A stretch of 64,000 nucleotides of DNA from JACSRF01 sp963695505 (GCA_963695505.1 CAVOGX010000006.1:62001-126000); one strand, 5' to 3'; counted from the stretch's first letter, positions 45,377-54,853 are shown. Numbers and translations: made by a program. The notes: generated from the letters alone by a model not told the origin.

Positions 45377-46329
45377 TGGCCGGACATTCCCAGGCTGCCG
45401 CAACCGTGGAGCTGCTGACGCGGCTGGTGCGCATGCTTTATCCCAACCGGCGCGACCTGGACATTGTGACGGTGGAGGACGTCCAGCGCCGCTATCCGTT
45501 GACCGGATTGGGCGTGCCCGCTATGCGCGCCATTGAACAGTCGCAGCGCATTGTGCGCGCCACCAATGATTATCACCTCATTGGCCTGTGCGAGTTTCAC
45601 GTCGGCCTCATTTACCTGCATTGGGAGGATAATCGGGGAGCTGCCCAGCAGTTTGCCGAAGCGCGCCGCCAATGGTCTTTTGTCAACGCCACGGCGGCTG
45701 TGTGCCTGGCGCTGTTTGCTGAGGGCCGGGCGCAGGAGTTTGCCCACCATCAAGAATCGGCCATGACCAGCTATGGCAAGATCGAGCAGCGCCTGCCGCG
45801 CATTCGGTATGACCAGGCGCAGGAAGGGCTGCGCCGGTTTACCAGCACGCTGGCCCACGAACTGGCGCAAGCTAAGGAAACGCTGCGCCTGCTGCTGCAG
45901 CAGAGCTGGCAGGATCAGGAAAATTTGCCACCCGGTTCAGCCGCCCCGGACAGCACGCGTCCTTCACAAACCATTGCCCCCGTGCCGCAGTATTTATCGC
46001 CTGTGCCCCTGGCCGAAGCGCATCGTTGGTATCGCGTGGAGAGACAGCAGGCCGGGTTTTTCCCACAGTTACCGACGGGAGCCTTTGTGCAGGCGGATAC
46101 GGCCGTTTCCGCCTTTATGCCGGATGATTGGGTGGTGGTAGGGCTGCCAGAAACGGCCGTTACCCCCCACATTTTGCTAACCCCCTACCTGCACAACGAG
46201 CCTTTTGCGCTGCTCTGCCTGGCAAAGTGGTTGAACGCAGACGGGCCGGTCCTCGACGTGGGGCGCGGCCCGGAAACGCCGCCGGGCACGGTGGTGGGCC
46301 GTATTTTGGGCTATTGGGTGAGCGTGTAA
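45376..46329 (+). CDS. Helical-repeat protein linked to the SPFH pair, function unknown
   Basis: A protein of about 317 residues that I do not recognise. The N-terminal half is helical and TPR-like (GLCEFHVGLIYLHWEDNRGA, AAVCLALFAEGRAQEFAHHQ, SAMTSYGKIEQRLPRI), followed by a Pro/Ser linker and a beta-rich C-terminal domain (AFMPDDWVVVGLP, GTVVGRILGYWVSV). It has no signal or membrane helix, so it should be cytoplasmic. Its start overlaps the second SPFH stop (TGATG), so it is likely an adaptor for the SPFH assembly. Two ACGGCCGT copies fall in the C-terminal domain. Confidence 0.6.
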   Translation: MAGHSQAAATVELLTRLVRMLYPNRRDLDIVTVEDVQRRYPLTGLGVPAMRAIEQSQRIVRATNDYHLIGLCEFHVGLIYLHWEDNRGAAQQFAEARRQWSFVNATAAVCLALFAEGRAQEFAHHQESAMTSYGKIEQRLPRIRYDQAQEGLRRFTSTLAHELAQAKETLRLLLQQSWQDQENLPPGSAAPDSTRPSQTIAPVPQYLSPVPLAEAHRWYRVERQQAGFFPQLPTGAFVQADTAVSAFMPDDWVVVGLPETAVTPHILLTPYLHNEPFALLCLAKWLNADGPVLDVGRGPETPPGTVVGRILGYWVSV

Positions 46330-46413
46330 CGGCCGTTAGGCTGAACGTGGCCCTGGTGCTACAATTGAACCGCTTCGTAAGCAGCCGCTGTATTTGCCGC
46401 AAAGGATGGACGC

Positions 46414-47343
46414 ATGGGCACACATATTCTCGTAATTGGCGCGACCTTGTTGGACATGAAGGGCAAACCCCTGGTTGGCCTGGAACCGGGCACCTCCAAC
46501 CCCTCTGCCATTCGCTTTACGCGGGGCGGCACGGCCCGCAACGTGGCCGAAAACCTGGCTCGCCTGGGCGCCGACGTCGTGCTCATTTCGGCCGTTGGCG
46601 ACGACATCATTGGCCGGCAGTTGGTCGAGAGGACGGCCGAGGCCGGGGTCAACGTCGAGCACGTGCTCACGGTGCCTGGCCGAAGCACCGGCGCGTACAT
46701 GGCGCTGCTGGAGGATGACGGCAAGCTGTCTGTGGCCATGGACGACGTGCGCGTGATGGAAATCATTTCGGTGGATTACCTGAATGCACGGGAAGCCCTG
46801 TTTCGCGAGGCGCAGATGATAATGATGGATGGCAGCCTGCCTCCGGAAACGATGGCGCGGGTGGTGGCGCTGGCCCAAGAGTACAAAGTGCCCCTTTGCG
46901 CGGATCCTTCCTCGGCGCGGCTGGCGTACAAGTTACGGCCGTATCTCGCCAAACTTTTCCTGGTGGTGCCCAACGAAGCCGAAGCCGCCGAATTGTGCCA
47001 GGCTGATTATGACGGCTACGACCCCGACGCCAGCCTGGAAATGGCCCGCCAACTGGTGCGCCTGGGCGTGGCCAACGTCGTCGTCACCCTATCCGACTTT
47101 GGCCTCGACTATTTTGCCGAAGATTCAACCGGATACATTCCACCCAGCTACAGCGAAAAAGTAGACAGCACCGGTACAGGCGACTCCGTAACGGCCGCCA
47201 TTATTTTTGGCGTGCTCAACGAACTGCCCATGGTGGAATCTATTCGCCTGGGGGCGGCTGCGGCCAGCCTGACCCTGCAAACCAACGAAACCGTCGTGCC
47301 AGATCTGAGTCTGGACATGCTTTACGAACATCTCATTGTATGA
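46414..47343 (+). CDS. PfkB-family carbohydrate/pseudouridine-type kinase
   Basis: A 309-residue ribokinase-fold kinase. The N-terminal signature is GGTARNVAENLARLGADV and the C-terminal one STGTGDSVTAAIIFG, whose Asp is the catalytic base. The style of both suggests a pseudouridine or other nucleoside/sugar kinase (PsuK-like) rather than phosphofructokinase, but the substrate cannot be fixed. A TACAAT at about 46358 may be its -10. The gene overlaps the next by four bases (ATGA). Confidence 0.88.
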   Translation: MGTHILVIGATLLDMKGKPLVGLEPGTSNPSAIRFTRGGTARNVAENLARLGADVVLISAVGDDIIGRQLVERTAEAGVNVEHVLTVPGRSTGAYMALLEDDGKLSVAMDDVRVMEIISVDYLNAREALFREAQMIMMDGSLPPETMARVVALAQEYKVPLCADPSSARLAYKLRPYLAKLFLVVPNEAEAAELCQADYDGYDPDASLEMARQLVRLGVANVVVTLSDFGLDYFAEDSTGYIPPSYSEKVDSTGTGDSVTAAIIFGVLNELPMVESIRLGAAAASLTLQTNETVVPDLSLDMLYEHLIV

Positions 47344-48005
47344 ATAACTGGCTCGGACTCATCATCTGTTTTGCGTACATCTTTGCCATTATCGGGCTGG
47401 CGGAAGCGCTGCGCCGCTGGCGTGGCTACAGCAGTGGCTTTACGCGCAAGGTTATCCACATCGGCGTGGGGATGATGGCCTGGGGGCTGCACTGGCTCTT
47501 TGACAGCCCCTGGTTTTTTATTGCCGCTGCCTTGACCTTTGCCATCATTAACTTGCTGGATTGGCGGTATCATTTTTTTGCAGCCATGGCCAGCAGCGAC
47601 CCCTCTAACCTGGGCACGGTCTACTTTCCCATCGCCGCCGCGGTGGTGGCCTACATTTTTTGGGACCGGCCGCCGCTGATGGTGGCGGCGCTGATGCCGT
47701 TGACCTGGGGAGATGGGCTGGCGCCGGTGATCGGCAAGATGTACGGCCGTCGCCAATACAAAGTGCATACCAGCATTCGCACTCTAGAAGGTTCTCTGGG
47801 CTTTTTTGTGGCCGGGCTGCTCTTTACCTGGCTGGCCTTGTGGCTGCCCGGCGGCGCGCCGGCCATCTCACCTGCGGCAGCCTTCTTTCCCGCCTTCGTC
47901 ATTACCCTGGTTACCACCCTCATTGAGGCGGTTTCCATTTGGGGCGTCGACAACCTGACCATTACGGCCGCCGCCATTCTGATTTTGCAATACTGGCCTT
48001 TTTAG
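47340..48005 (+). CDS. Phytol/dolichol-kinase-like membrane protein (CDP-diglyceride synthase fold)
   Basis: A 221-residue membrane protein with about seven helices. RKVIHIGVGMMAWG, TWGDGLAPVIGKMYG and SIRTLEGSLGFFVAG match the CTP-dependent polyprenol/phytol kinase group (SEC59/VTE5-like). Members phosphorylate isoprenoid alcohols for carrier or tocopherol and quinone synthesis. Its coupling to the PfkB gene (ATGA) suggests that both act in one salvage route, which is inference. It ends at a GATTGGAGATT-type hairpin shared with the convergent PCMT gene. Confidence 0.82.
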   Translation: MNNWLGLIICFAYIFAIIGLAEALRRWRGYSSGFTRKVIHIGVGMMAWGLHWLFDSPWFFIAAALTFAIINLLDWRYHFFAAMASSDPSNLGTVYFPIAAAVVAYIFWDRPPLMVAALMPLTWGDGLAPVIGKMYGRRQYKVHTSIRTLEGSLGFFVAGLLFTWLALWLPGGAPAISPAAAFFPAFVITLVTTLIEAVSIWGVDNLTITAAAILILQYWPF

Positions 48006-48035
48006 AGATTGGCGACCCAATCTCCAGTCTCTTTT
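48003..48035. repeat. GATTGGAGATT-type hairpin between convergent genes
   Basis: TTAGAGATTGGCGACC faces CCAATCTCCAGTCTCTTT. It contains the stop of the kinase-like gene and may end transcription from both sides. Confidence 0.7.
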
Positions 48036-48690
48036 AATCTTCCCAACCCTGTGTGCCGATGAGGGGCACAAAAGCCACCGGGCTGAGCTGGCTTTGCCGG
48101 AAAGCCGTTTCCCCCACTCGTTTCACCAGCACCAGCCACTGCTGTCGCCGGTTGGGGCCCACGGGAATGACGAGACGGCCGTTAATGGCCAACTGCTCCT
48201 TCAATGCTTCTGGCACGTCTGGCCCCCCTGCGGCGACAATGATGCCGTCATACGGCGCGTGTTCCGCCCAACCCTGACTGCCATCCCCATGATGCACCCA
48301 CACGTTGGCATAGCCTAACTGCGCCAGCCGCTCGCGGGCGTAGCCCACCAGGGCGGCATGCCGCTCCACTGTGTGTACTTCCGCCACCAGGCGGCTGAGA
48401 ATGGCCGCGGCGTAACCGGAACCGGTGCCCACTTCCAACACCCGGTCGCTGGAGGTCAGGGCCAGCAGGGAGATCATGTGGGCGACGACGTAGGGCTGGG
48501 AGATGGTTTGCCCTTCGGGGATAGGCAGGGGGCTGTCTTCGTAGGCGTGGCGGCGGTAGCGGCGGGGCACAAACAGCTCGCGGGGTACAGTTTCAAAGGC
48601 GTGCAGCACGGCCGTGTCGCGGATATCCCGCGCCCGCAGTTGGTGCTCTACCATTTGCGCGCGCCGTTCAGTAAACGTATTAGCGTCCAC
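48034..48690 (-). CDS. pcm: Protein-L-isoaspartate O-methyltransferase
   Basis: A 218-residue PCMT, which methylates isoaspartyl residues in damaged proteins to start their repair. The SAM motif LEVGTGSGYAAAIL, the conserved TISQPYVVAHM, and VHTVERHAALV are typical, and the length is normal. The enzyme is cytoplasmic. It lies just downstream of the formate dehydrogenase on the same strand with a 10-base gap, so it may share the transcript. Confidence 0.93.
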   Translation of the reverse strand: MDANTFTERRAQMVEHQLRARDIRDTAVLHAFETVPRELFVPRRYRRHAYEDSPLPIPEGQTISQPYVVAHMISLLALTSSDRVLEVGTGSGYAAAILSRLVAEVHTVERHAALVGYARERLAQLGYANVWVHHGDGSQGWAEHAPYDGIIVAAGGPDVPEALKEQLAINGRLVIPVGPNRRQQWLVLVKRVGETAFRQSQLSPVAFVPLIGTQGWED

Positions 48691-48700
48691 AATTGGCCAG

Positions 48701-50788
48701 TCAGGTGCGGGAAACGACCGTTTCCCGCAGAGCTACCTTCTCCACTTTCACCGCGCACACCTTGTACTCGGGGATTTTGGCAATGGGGTCAACGGCGTCA
48801 ATGGTCAACAAATTGGCGGCCGCTTCGGCAAAGTGAAAGGTCATGAACACCGTGCCCACCGGTGAGCGCCGCGTTAGTTTTGCTGCGGCCACCACCTGAC
48901 CGCGGCGGGAAGTGACCCGCACCAGGTCGCCGCTGGCGATTCCCAGGTGCTCACCGTCTGCGGGGTGGATTTCCACCTCGGCTTCCGGCGCAATGACGTC
49001 CAGCCCCGGCGAGCGTCGAGACATGGTGCCGCCGTGCCAGTGGAACAAAATGCGCCCGGTGGAGAGGATGTAGGGGTACTCTTCGTCGGTTTCTTCAGCA
49101 GGGGCCACGTAATCGACGGCATGGAATAACCCCTTACCCCGCGCAAACTTGCCTGCGTGCAGAACGGCCGTTCCCGGATGGTCCGTCGTGGGGCAGGGCC
49201 ATTGCAGCCCTCCTTGCTCCAGCCGTTCGTGCGACATGCCTCCATACTGCGGCGTTACTGCGGCCAGCTCCGCAAAAATTTCGGCAGCGCTGGCGTAAGC
49301 CCAGTTGGCCCCCAGGCGGTTGGCGAGGTCCGTGATGATTTGCCAATCTGGGCGCGCCGCCCCAGGAATAGGCAGCGCCGGGCGAATAAGCTGCACTCGC
49401 CGCTCGGTGTTGGTGAAAGTACCGCCCTTCTCCGCAAAGCTGACAGCCGGCAGCACTACGTCGGCCATTTGCCCCGTCTCGTTGAGGAAAATGTCTTGCA
49501 CCACCAGAAACTCGACTGCTTCCAGGGCTTCTTGCACGTGGTTCAGGTTGGGGTCGGAGAGCATGGGGTTTTCACCCATAATGTAAATTGCTTTTACGCG
49601 TCCTGCCAACGCCTCATTCATGATTTCCGTCACCGTCAGCCCCACGGTATCATCTAGCTTTTCCAAGGGCACCCCCCACGCCTGGGCAAACTTTTGGCGC
49701 ATCTCCGGGCTGGTGACAGGCTGATAGCCGGGGTAGACGTTGGGCAGGCCACCCAGATCGCAGGCCCCCTGCACATTGTTTTGACCACGCAGGGGGTTCA
49801 CCCCCGTGCCGGGGCGGCCGATGTTACCGGTCATCATGGCCAGATTGGCCAGCACCTTGACGTTGTCGGTGCCGGTGGTGTGCTGGGTGATACCCATGGC
49901 CCAGAAAATGGCTGATGCCCCAGAGGTGGCGTAGAGGCGGGCTGCCTCCACAATTTGCGCGGCAGGCACGCCGGAGATGGTGGCGGCCCGTTCTGGCGTC
50001 CAATCACGCACGGCCTCTTGCAGCGCGGCAAAGTTTTCGGTGCGCGCAGCAATGAATTCAACGTTCGCCAACCCTTCCTGGATGATGACGTGGGCCATGG
50101 CGTTGAAAAGGGCCACGTCGGTGCCTGGTTTTTGGCGCAGGTGCATGTGGGCAAAGTCGGCCAGCCCAATGCGCCGCGGGTCAATGAGAATGAGCTTGGC
50201 CCCATGTTGGCGCACCGCTTTTTTCATTTGCAGAGCCAAAACAGGGTGCGCTTCGGTGGTGTTGGAGCCGGTGACGAGGATTACCCGCGCCTGGGTAATG
50301 TCGCTAATGGAGTTGGTCATGGCGCCAGAGCCAACGGACGCGGCCAGACCGGCCACGCTGCTGCTGTGTCAAAGTCGGGCGCAGTGGTCGACGCTGTTGG
50401 TGCCCAAAACGGCGCGGGCCAGCTTTTGCAGCAGGTAGTTTTCTTCGTTGGTGCATTTGGCGGAGGTGAGGACGGCGATGCTGCGCGGGCCGTAGGTGTC
50501 GCGGATGTGGCGCAGACGCTGAGCCACTGTGTCGAGGGCGGTGTCCCACTCGCCGGGGACCAATGCCTCATGGCGGCTGGCGCGCATCAGGGGCTGGCGC
50601 AGGCGGTCGGGGGCGTGGACGTAGTCGTAGCCGAAGCGCCCTTTGACGCACAGGTTGCCGTAGTTGACCTGGTTATCGAAACGGCCGTTCACGCGAAAGA
50701 CCATCTCATCCTTAATGTGCAAGTCAATCTGGCAGCCTACACCGCAATAAGGGCAGGTCGTGGTCACAATACGGTCTGCTTTTAACAT
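48701..50788 (-). CDS. fdhF: Selenocysteine-containing formate dehydrogenase, catalytic subunit
   Basis: Molybdopterin formate dehydrogenase that oxidises formate to CO2 (or the reverse). The N-terminal [4Fe-4S] ligands are Cys12, Cys15, Cys19 and Cys46 (TCPYCGVGC, GNLC). At residue 140 an in-frame UGA (50371-50369) occupies the selenocysteine position between CARL and HSSSVAGL, as Sec140-His141 in E. coli FdhF. The frame on both sides is the same, and a SECIS hairpin follows. Downstream are VNPLRGQNNVQGACD and the molybdopterin-binding C-terminal domain. The ATG at 50788 has GGAGG seven bases upstream. At 695 residues it is the FdhF type without a ferredoxin extension. No sel genes are in the window. 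Confidence 0.94.
50338..50368 (-). promoter_or_regulatory. SECIS element of fdhF
   Basis: Directly after the UGA, GCGUGGCC and GGCCGCGU form an eight-pair stem (two G-U) closing the loop GGUCU. The loop begins 18 bases after the UGA, the same loop and distance as in E. coli fdhF. It would bind SelB to insert selenocysteine. Confidence 0.88.
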
Positions 50789-51025
50789 TTCCATACCTCC
50801 GCATGGGGTTCTAATCGTGCCGTGGTGGAAAAAACTCCCGTTTGATTCCATTTTATGAACAAACATGCAGCCAAAGATAGTGATATATGACATGCCATCT
50901 TTTGACAAATGTCATTGCTTAAAAGGGGTGGTTTCCGTTATCATGGTCCTATCCTGGACAAATGGCATCCACATTAAGCCAGAGAACAGGTAAATAGTGT
51001 AAGGAGTACCAAATAGGAGTAAAAA

Positions 51026-51271
51026 ATGGCAACACAAAAATGGGTGGCAGTAAAACAAGAATGGTGTAATTTGGTGGAGCAGGATGTGGAGCTGTTGGAA
51101 CTGCGCGTTTATCCGGACGACGTGATTCCAGGGCCGCAACCCTACAAAATAGCGGCGCGCAAGTGCTCGGTGGACATTACCTGCAATATGGCCGGTTTCC
51201 CCTGTAAATGGGCTTATACAAACCCGGAACTGGACCCCTTTGTGGAGCGGGAGCGAGAAGGCAAAGAGTAA
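51026..51271 (+). CDS. Small cysteine-containing protein, unknown
   Basis: An 81-residue protein that I do not recognise. Three cysteines (ARKCSVDITCNMAGFPCKWA) sit in the C-terminal half and one near the start (EWCNL), which might bind metal. The rest is acidic and soluble (VEQDVELLELRVYPDDVIPG). AGGAG stands seven bases before the ATG. It is monocistronic, followed by a short GGGCCTGCAGGCCC palindrome and a strong terminator. Confidence 0.65.
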   Translation: MATQKWVAVKQEWCNLVEQDVELLELRVYPDDVIPGPQPYKIAARKCSVDITCNMAGFPCKWAYTNPELDPFVEREREGKE

Positions 51272-51300
51272 TTTGCATGGGCCTGCAGGCCCGTTTGCGT

Positions 51301-51367
51301 AAAAGGCTCACAGAGCGGAGGGGAATGCCAGATAAAGTGCCCCTCACCCCTGTGAGCCTTTTGTTTT
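51301..51367 (+). terminator. Long intrinsic terminator
   Basis: AAAAGGCTCACAG and CTGTGAGCCTTTT form a perfect 13-bp outer stem with an inner GAGGGG/CCCCTC pairing, followed by GTTTTG. It ends the small gene at 51026. Confidence 0.85.
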
Positions 51368-51446
51368 GCGGCAGCAGGTGGGGATGCTGCTCTGGCTTGC
51401 TTAAAAGTGCTTGCACCAGCACGGTGATGCGCTAATCTTACGGGGT

Positions 51447-52085
51447 ATGCGACTCACTATTGATGACGTAAAAGAGGCGCTGGCTTTAGCTGATTTCGAC
51501 GGTCTGGCGGCGCAGCGCAAAATGATGCCCCAATTTCGCAGCATGGTGCGCCCCAAAGAGCGGACAGGGCAGCCACGCTTGGGCAGCGTGCTGGCGCTGC
51601 TGTATTGCCGGGACGAAGAGCTGCACGTGCTGCTGACGCTGCGGCGGGAGGATATGAATTCTCACGCAGGGCAGGTTTCTTTCCCTGGTGGGCGGCGGGA
51701 GGATGGAGAGCCTTATATGCAGACGGCGCTGCGCGAAACGGAGGAGGAGGTGGGGGTACGGCCGTCTGCCATCACCGTCTTAGGCCAGCTAACGCCTATT
51801 TATATTTTGCCGTCTGATTATGAAGTCCACCCCTTTGTGGCCTGGTATGCCAATGGGCAACGGCCGTTCTTCCACCCTAACGACGCCGAAGTAGCCGAAC
51901 TATTGGAAGCGCCCCTGGCCCATTTGCTTGACCCGGCTAACCGGCATGAGGAACCGTGGGACATTCACGGTTTTGCCATGACGGTGCCCTTTTACGACGT
52001 GGCCGGCCACAAGGTTTGGGGCGCCACGGCCATGATTTTAAGCGAACTCCTGGAACGGCTGCGCACGGTGGCGGGTGGTCAGTAG
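51447..52085 (+). CDS. Nudix hydrolase, CoA pyrophosphatase type
   Basis: A 212-residue Nudix enzyme. The box GGRREDGEPYMQTALRETEE (completed by EVGV) supplies the metal ligands, and the upstream MNSHAGQVSFPGG is the extra signature of the CoA/acyl-CoA diphosphatase group (NudL/YeaB). It would split CoA into phosphopantetheine and ADP, probably as turnover control. The ATG at 51447 is chosen because the family starts close to there. It is convergent with the histidine kinase gene; the gap holds a short CAGTATCCAGCA repeat. Confidence 0.9.
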   Translation: MRLTIDDVKEALALADFDGLAAQRKMMPQFRSMVRPKERTGQPRLGSVLALLYCRDEELHVLLTLRREDMNSHAGQVSFPGGRREDGEPYMQTALRETEEEVGVRPSAITVLGQLTPIYILPSDYEVHPFVAWYANGQRPFFHPNDAEVAELLEAPLAHLLDPANRHEEPWDIHGFAMTVPFYDVAGHKVWGATAMILSELLERLRTVAGGQ

Positions 52086-52131
52086 CTCAGTATCCAGCAT
52101 CAAGTAGCGGTGACTGATTACTGCCCACGGC

Positions 52132-53559
52132 TTACCGTTCTTGAATGGGCAGGCGCACGATGAAGGTGCTGCCTTTGCCGGGGGTGCTGGTGGCCTGAAT
52201 GCTGCCATGATGCGCTTCGACTAATTCCTTGACAATGGCCAGCCCCAGCCCGGTACCCCGCTTTTCTGTGCGCGTGCGCGCCTTGTCCACCTGGTAAAAT
52301 CGTTCAAAAATGCGCGACAGCTCTTCGCGGGGGATGCCTGGGCCGCTGTCCTGCACGGCCGTTTCCACCAGATTCTTTCCGGCTCGTTTAAGGGCCAGGT
52401 GCACCTGCCCGCCTGAGGGCGTGTGGGCCAGGGCGTTGTCTAGCAGATTTGTAAAGATCTGCATCAACCGGTCACGGTCGCCGGTGATAGCCGGAACCGT
52501 GGGCAAGTCCTTGGTGAACTGGATGCCCTTTTCCTCTGCTTGCCGAGCCAGGTTGCGATAAGCATCGTTGAGCAGCGCCTGCAAATCAACCGCTTCGCGA
52601 GCCAGCTCAAACTGCCCCGATTCCAACCGCGCCAGGTCCAATAGCTGCCCCACCATGCGCCCCATGCGTTCGGCTTCTTGATGAATAATACCGGCGGCCT
52701 GCTGCTGGGCGGTGGGGGTATCGGCCGTGCCGTCTAGCAAAGCCTGGCTCCAGCCCCCGATGGCGGTAAGGGGCGTCCTCAGGTCGTGGGAAACGTTGGC
52801 CACAAAGTCGCGCTGGGCCTGTTGGGTGGCCTGCACCTGGTCGGCCATGCGGTTGAAGCTGCTGCCTACCTGCTGCACTTCTACCGGCCCGGCAGGGGTG
52901 ACGCGCTGGCTGAAGTTGCCTTGAGAAACGGCCGTTGCCGCATCGGCCAGTTTTTGCAAGGGTCGCGCGATAGAGCGGCTGACGAGCAGGGCCAGTAAAA
53001 TGGCGAGCAAAAAGGTGAGGATGCCCGTGCCGCACAGGGGACGGAAGAAATTTTCGCGGAAAAAGGCCAGGGGGCGCGGCGCCGGCGCAGCAAAGAAGAC
53101 CATCACCCGCTCAAAATCTTGCAGGCTCTGGCCGTACACCAGCCACGCTTCGCCGGTGCTGGGGTGGCGGAAAAGGCCGCTGATGACGCCGGGTTGGGTT
53201 TGGAAGAGGCGCGAAGCCCGGCCCAAGGTGGCGATGGGCACGCTCTGCAAATCCTGGCTGGGGTCGCTGTCGTAAATCACCCGCTGGGTGCCGGTTTGGG
53301 TGATGAGAATGCGCACCTGTTGGGATTCGGCCGTTTCTGTGAGGAGCTGCCGCAGTTCGGAGAGCCGCCGTTCACTTTGAATCTGGCGCGCAATCTGGTA
53401 GCGGGCGTCGGCGCTGACGTTGGCTAAGCGCTGCAGGGCGGGCAGGTAGCGCACGTCAGAAACGGCAAACCCCAGTAAGGCCAGCCCCACGATGGCCAGC
53501 ACCACCAGGATGATAATAGCATAGGAGGCCAGCAGGCGGCTGCGCAGTCGTTTGAACAT
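52132..53559 (-). CDS. Two-component sensor histidine kinase
   Basis: A 475-residue membrane kinase. It has two helices (about 11-33 and 176-196) around an external sensor of about 140 residues, a HAMP domain (195-245), the HisKA box with His258 (FVANVSHDLRTPLTAI) and an HATPase domain with the N box NLLDNALAHT and G boxes DSGPGIP and GTGLGLAIV. It should phosphorylate the response regulator encoded next on the same strand, 120 bases upstream. The signal is unknown. Confidence 0.94.
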   Translation of the reverse strand: MFKRLRSRLLASYAIIILVVLAIVGLALLGFAVSDVRYLPALQRLANVSADARYQIARQIQSERRLSELRQLLTETAESQQVRILITQTGTQRVIYDSDPSQDLQSVPIATLGRASRLFQTQPGVISGLFRHPSTGEAWLVYGQSLQDFERVMVFFAAPAPRPLAFFRENFFRPLCGTGILTFLLAILLALLVSRSIARPLQKLADAATAVSQGNFSQRVTPAGPVEVQQVGSSFNRMADQVQATQQAQRDFVANVSHDLRTPLTAIGGWSQALLDGTADTPTAQQQAAGIIHQEAERMGRMVGQLLDLARLESGQFELAREAVDLQALLNDAYRNLARQAEEKGIQFTKDLPTVPAITGDRDRLMQIFTNLLDNALAHTPSGGQVHLALKRAGKNLVETAVQDSGPGIPREELSRIFERFYQVDKARTRTEKRGTGLGLAIVKELVEAHHGSIQATSTPGKGSTFIVRLPIQER

Positions 53560-53622
53560 GTCCTGATTGTACCAGGATGAAGCAGGGAAGTTGTTACCGA
53601 TTTGTAAAATGCGGGGGGTAAA

Positions 53623-53697
53623 ATGGTTGGATAGTTTGTTTGTTAGTTTGTTTGTCAGCTATCTAACCAACCATCCATCCAGCTATCCAACCAACTT
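53623..53697. repeat. GGTTGGATAG-type hairpin repeat
   Basis: GGTTGGATAGTTTGTTTG and its tandem variants face CTATCTAACCAACCATCC and CTATCCAACC. It lies between the response regulator and kinase genes and may reduce or adjust kinase expression. Confidence 0.65.
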
Positions 53698-54366
53698 GTA
53701 TCCCAACCCCCACACAGTCTCAATGGCCAGGGTGCTGTTTTGCATCTTTTCGCGCAGGTGAGCTACATGCACGTCTACCGTACGCGTCTGGCCATAAAAT
53801 TCGTAGCCCCACACCAGGTCGAGCAACCGGTCGCGGGAGAGCACCTGGTTGACGTGGTCGATGAGGGCCAGCAGCAGGTCGAACTCTTTGGTGCGCAAGG
53901 TGACTGGCGCGCCGGCAATGGTGACAACGCGGCTGCGGGGATCAATGGTCACATCTCCCAACTGGCGGGGCTGGTTTTCGTCGGCAACGGCCGTTTCCCC
54001 TCCCACACGCCGCAATATGGCCCGCACCCGCGCCACCAACTCCCGCGGATTAAAAGGCTTGGTCAGATAATCGTCGGCGCCCATCTCCAGCCCCACAATC
54101 TTGTCAATGTCGTCGTCGCGGGCGGTCAGCATGAGGATGGGCAGATTGCTGTTGGCGCGGATACGGCGGCATACTTCCCAGCCGTCCACTTCGGGCATCA
54201 TCAGGTCCAACACTAGCAGCGCCGGGGGTGCCTGCTTGATTTGGGCCAGAGCCTGCGCCCCGTCGTGGACCGTGGTGACCTGGAAGCCGTCTTTCTCCAG
54301 GTACATGCGCGCCAGTTCGCGGATATTGGCTTCGTCGTCAGCGACGAGAATGGTTTCGCCCGCCAT
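53683..54366 (-). CDS. OmpR/PhoB-family response regulator
   Basis: A 227-residue regulator. The receiver has the acidic pair Asp10-Asp11, the phosphorylated Asp54 (LVLDLMMP) and the switch Lys in DYLTKPFNP; the C-terminal winged helix (LRTKEFDLLLALIDH, RTVDVHVAHLREKM) binds DNA. It is the partner of the adjacent kinase. Between the domains GGETAVADENQ comes from an ACGGCCGT copy. The start at 54366 is three bases from the RidA gene stop, so all three genes may be co-transcribed. Confidence 0.94.
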   Translation of the reverse strand: MAGETILVADDEANIRELARMYLEKDGFQVTTVHDGAQALAQIKQAPPALLVLDLMMPEVDGWEVCRRIRANSNLPILMLTARDDDIDKIVGLEMGADDYLTKPFNPRELVARVRAILRRVGGETAVADENQPRQLGDVTIDPRSRVVTIAGAPVTLRTKEFDLLLALIDHVNQVLSRDRLLDLVWGYEFYGQTRTVDVHVAHLREKMQNSTLAIETVWGLGYKLVG

Positions 54367-54369
54367 AGG

Positions 54370-54753
54370 TTAAGGAATGAGCGCGACGACTTCAATTTCG
54401 ACGCGGGCGTTGAGGGGCAGGCCCGCTACCGCGACAGTTGAGCGGGCCGGCGGGTTACTGGGGAAGAAACGGCCGTAAACTTCGTTCATCGCCTTAAATT
54501 CCCCCATATCCTGCAGGAAAACCGTCGTCTTCACCACGTTTTCCAGGTCAGTACCGGCTGCTTGCAGCACGGCCCGCAGGTTGTTTAGCACCTGCTCTGT
54601 CTGAATTTGAACATCGTCTTCCCGCATCTGGCCGGTGGCCGGGTCCAGGGCAATCTGCCCGGCGGTGTATACCAGGTTGCCAATTTTGTTGGCCTGTGAA
54701 TATGGGCCAACGGCCGTCGGGGCGTGGTTGGTATGAATAATTTCGCGTTCCAT
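54370..54753 (-). CDS. ridA: RidA-family enamine/imine deaminase
   Basis: A 127-residue RidA protein, which hydrolyses reactive enamine and imine intermediates from PLP enzymes. HAPTAVGPYSQANKIGNLVY, the substrate Arg in NPPARSTVAV and the terminal VEIEVVALIP are conserved and the length is exact. It is a cytoplasmic trimer by family. It is the first gene before the two-component system on this strand. The 100 bases upstream carry CCCTTGC-type pyrimidine repeats. Confidence 0.94.
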   Translation of the reverse strand: MEREIIHTNHAPTAVGPYSQANKIGNLVYTAGQIALDPATGQMREDDVQIQTEQVLNNLRAVLQAAGTDLENVVKTTVFLQDMGEFKAMNEVYGRFFPSNPPARSTVAVAGLPLNARVEIEVVALIP

Positions 54754-54853
54754 AAGCGTCTCCTTTGGGTTGCTTGTTACCGGTTGTTAGTAGTTGGTTT
54801 CTTGTTATCTCTCATGCTCCCCCGCTCCCTTGCCCCTCTGCTCCTCTGCTACA

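Noticed and set aside
50341..50400. Apparent frameshift splitting formate dehydrogenase
   Set aside because: Both halves are in the same phase and the only obstacle is UGA at the selenocysteine site with a SECIS hairpin.
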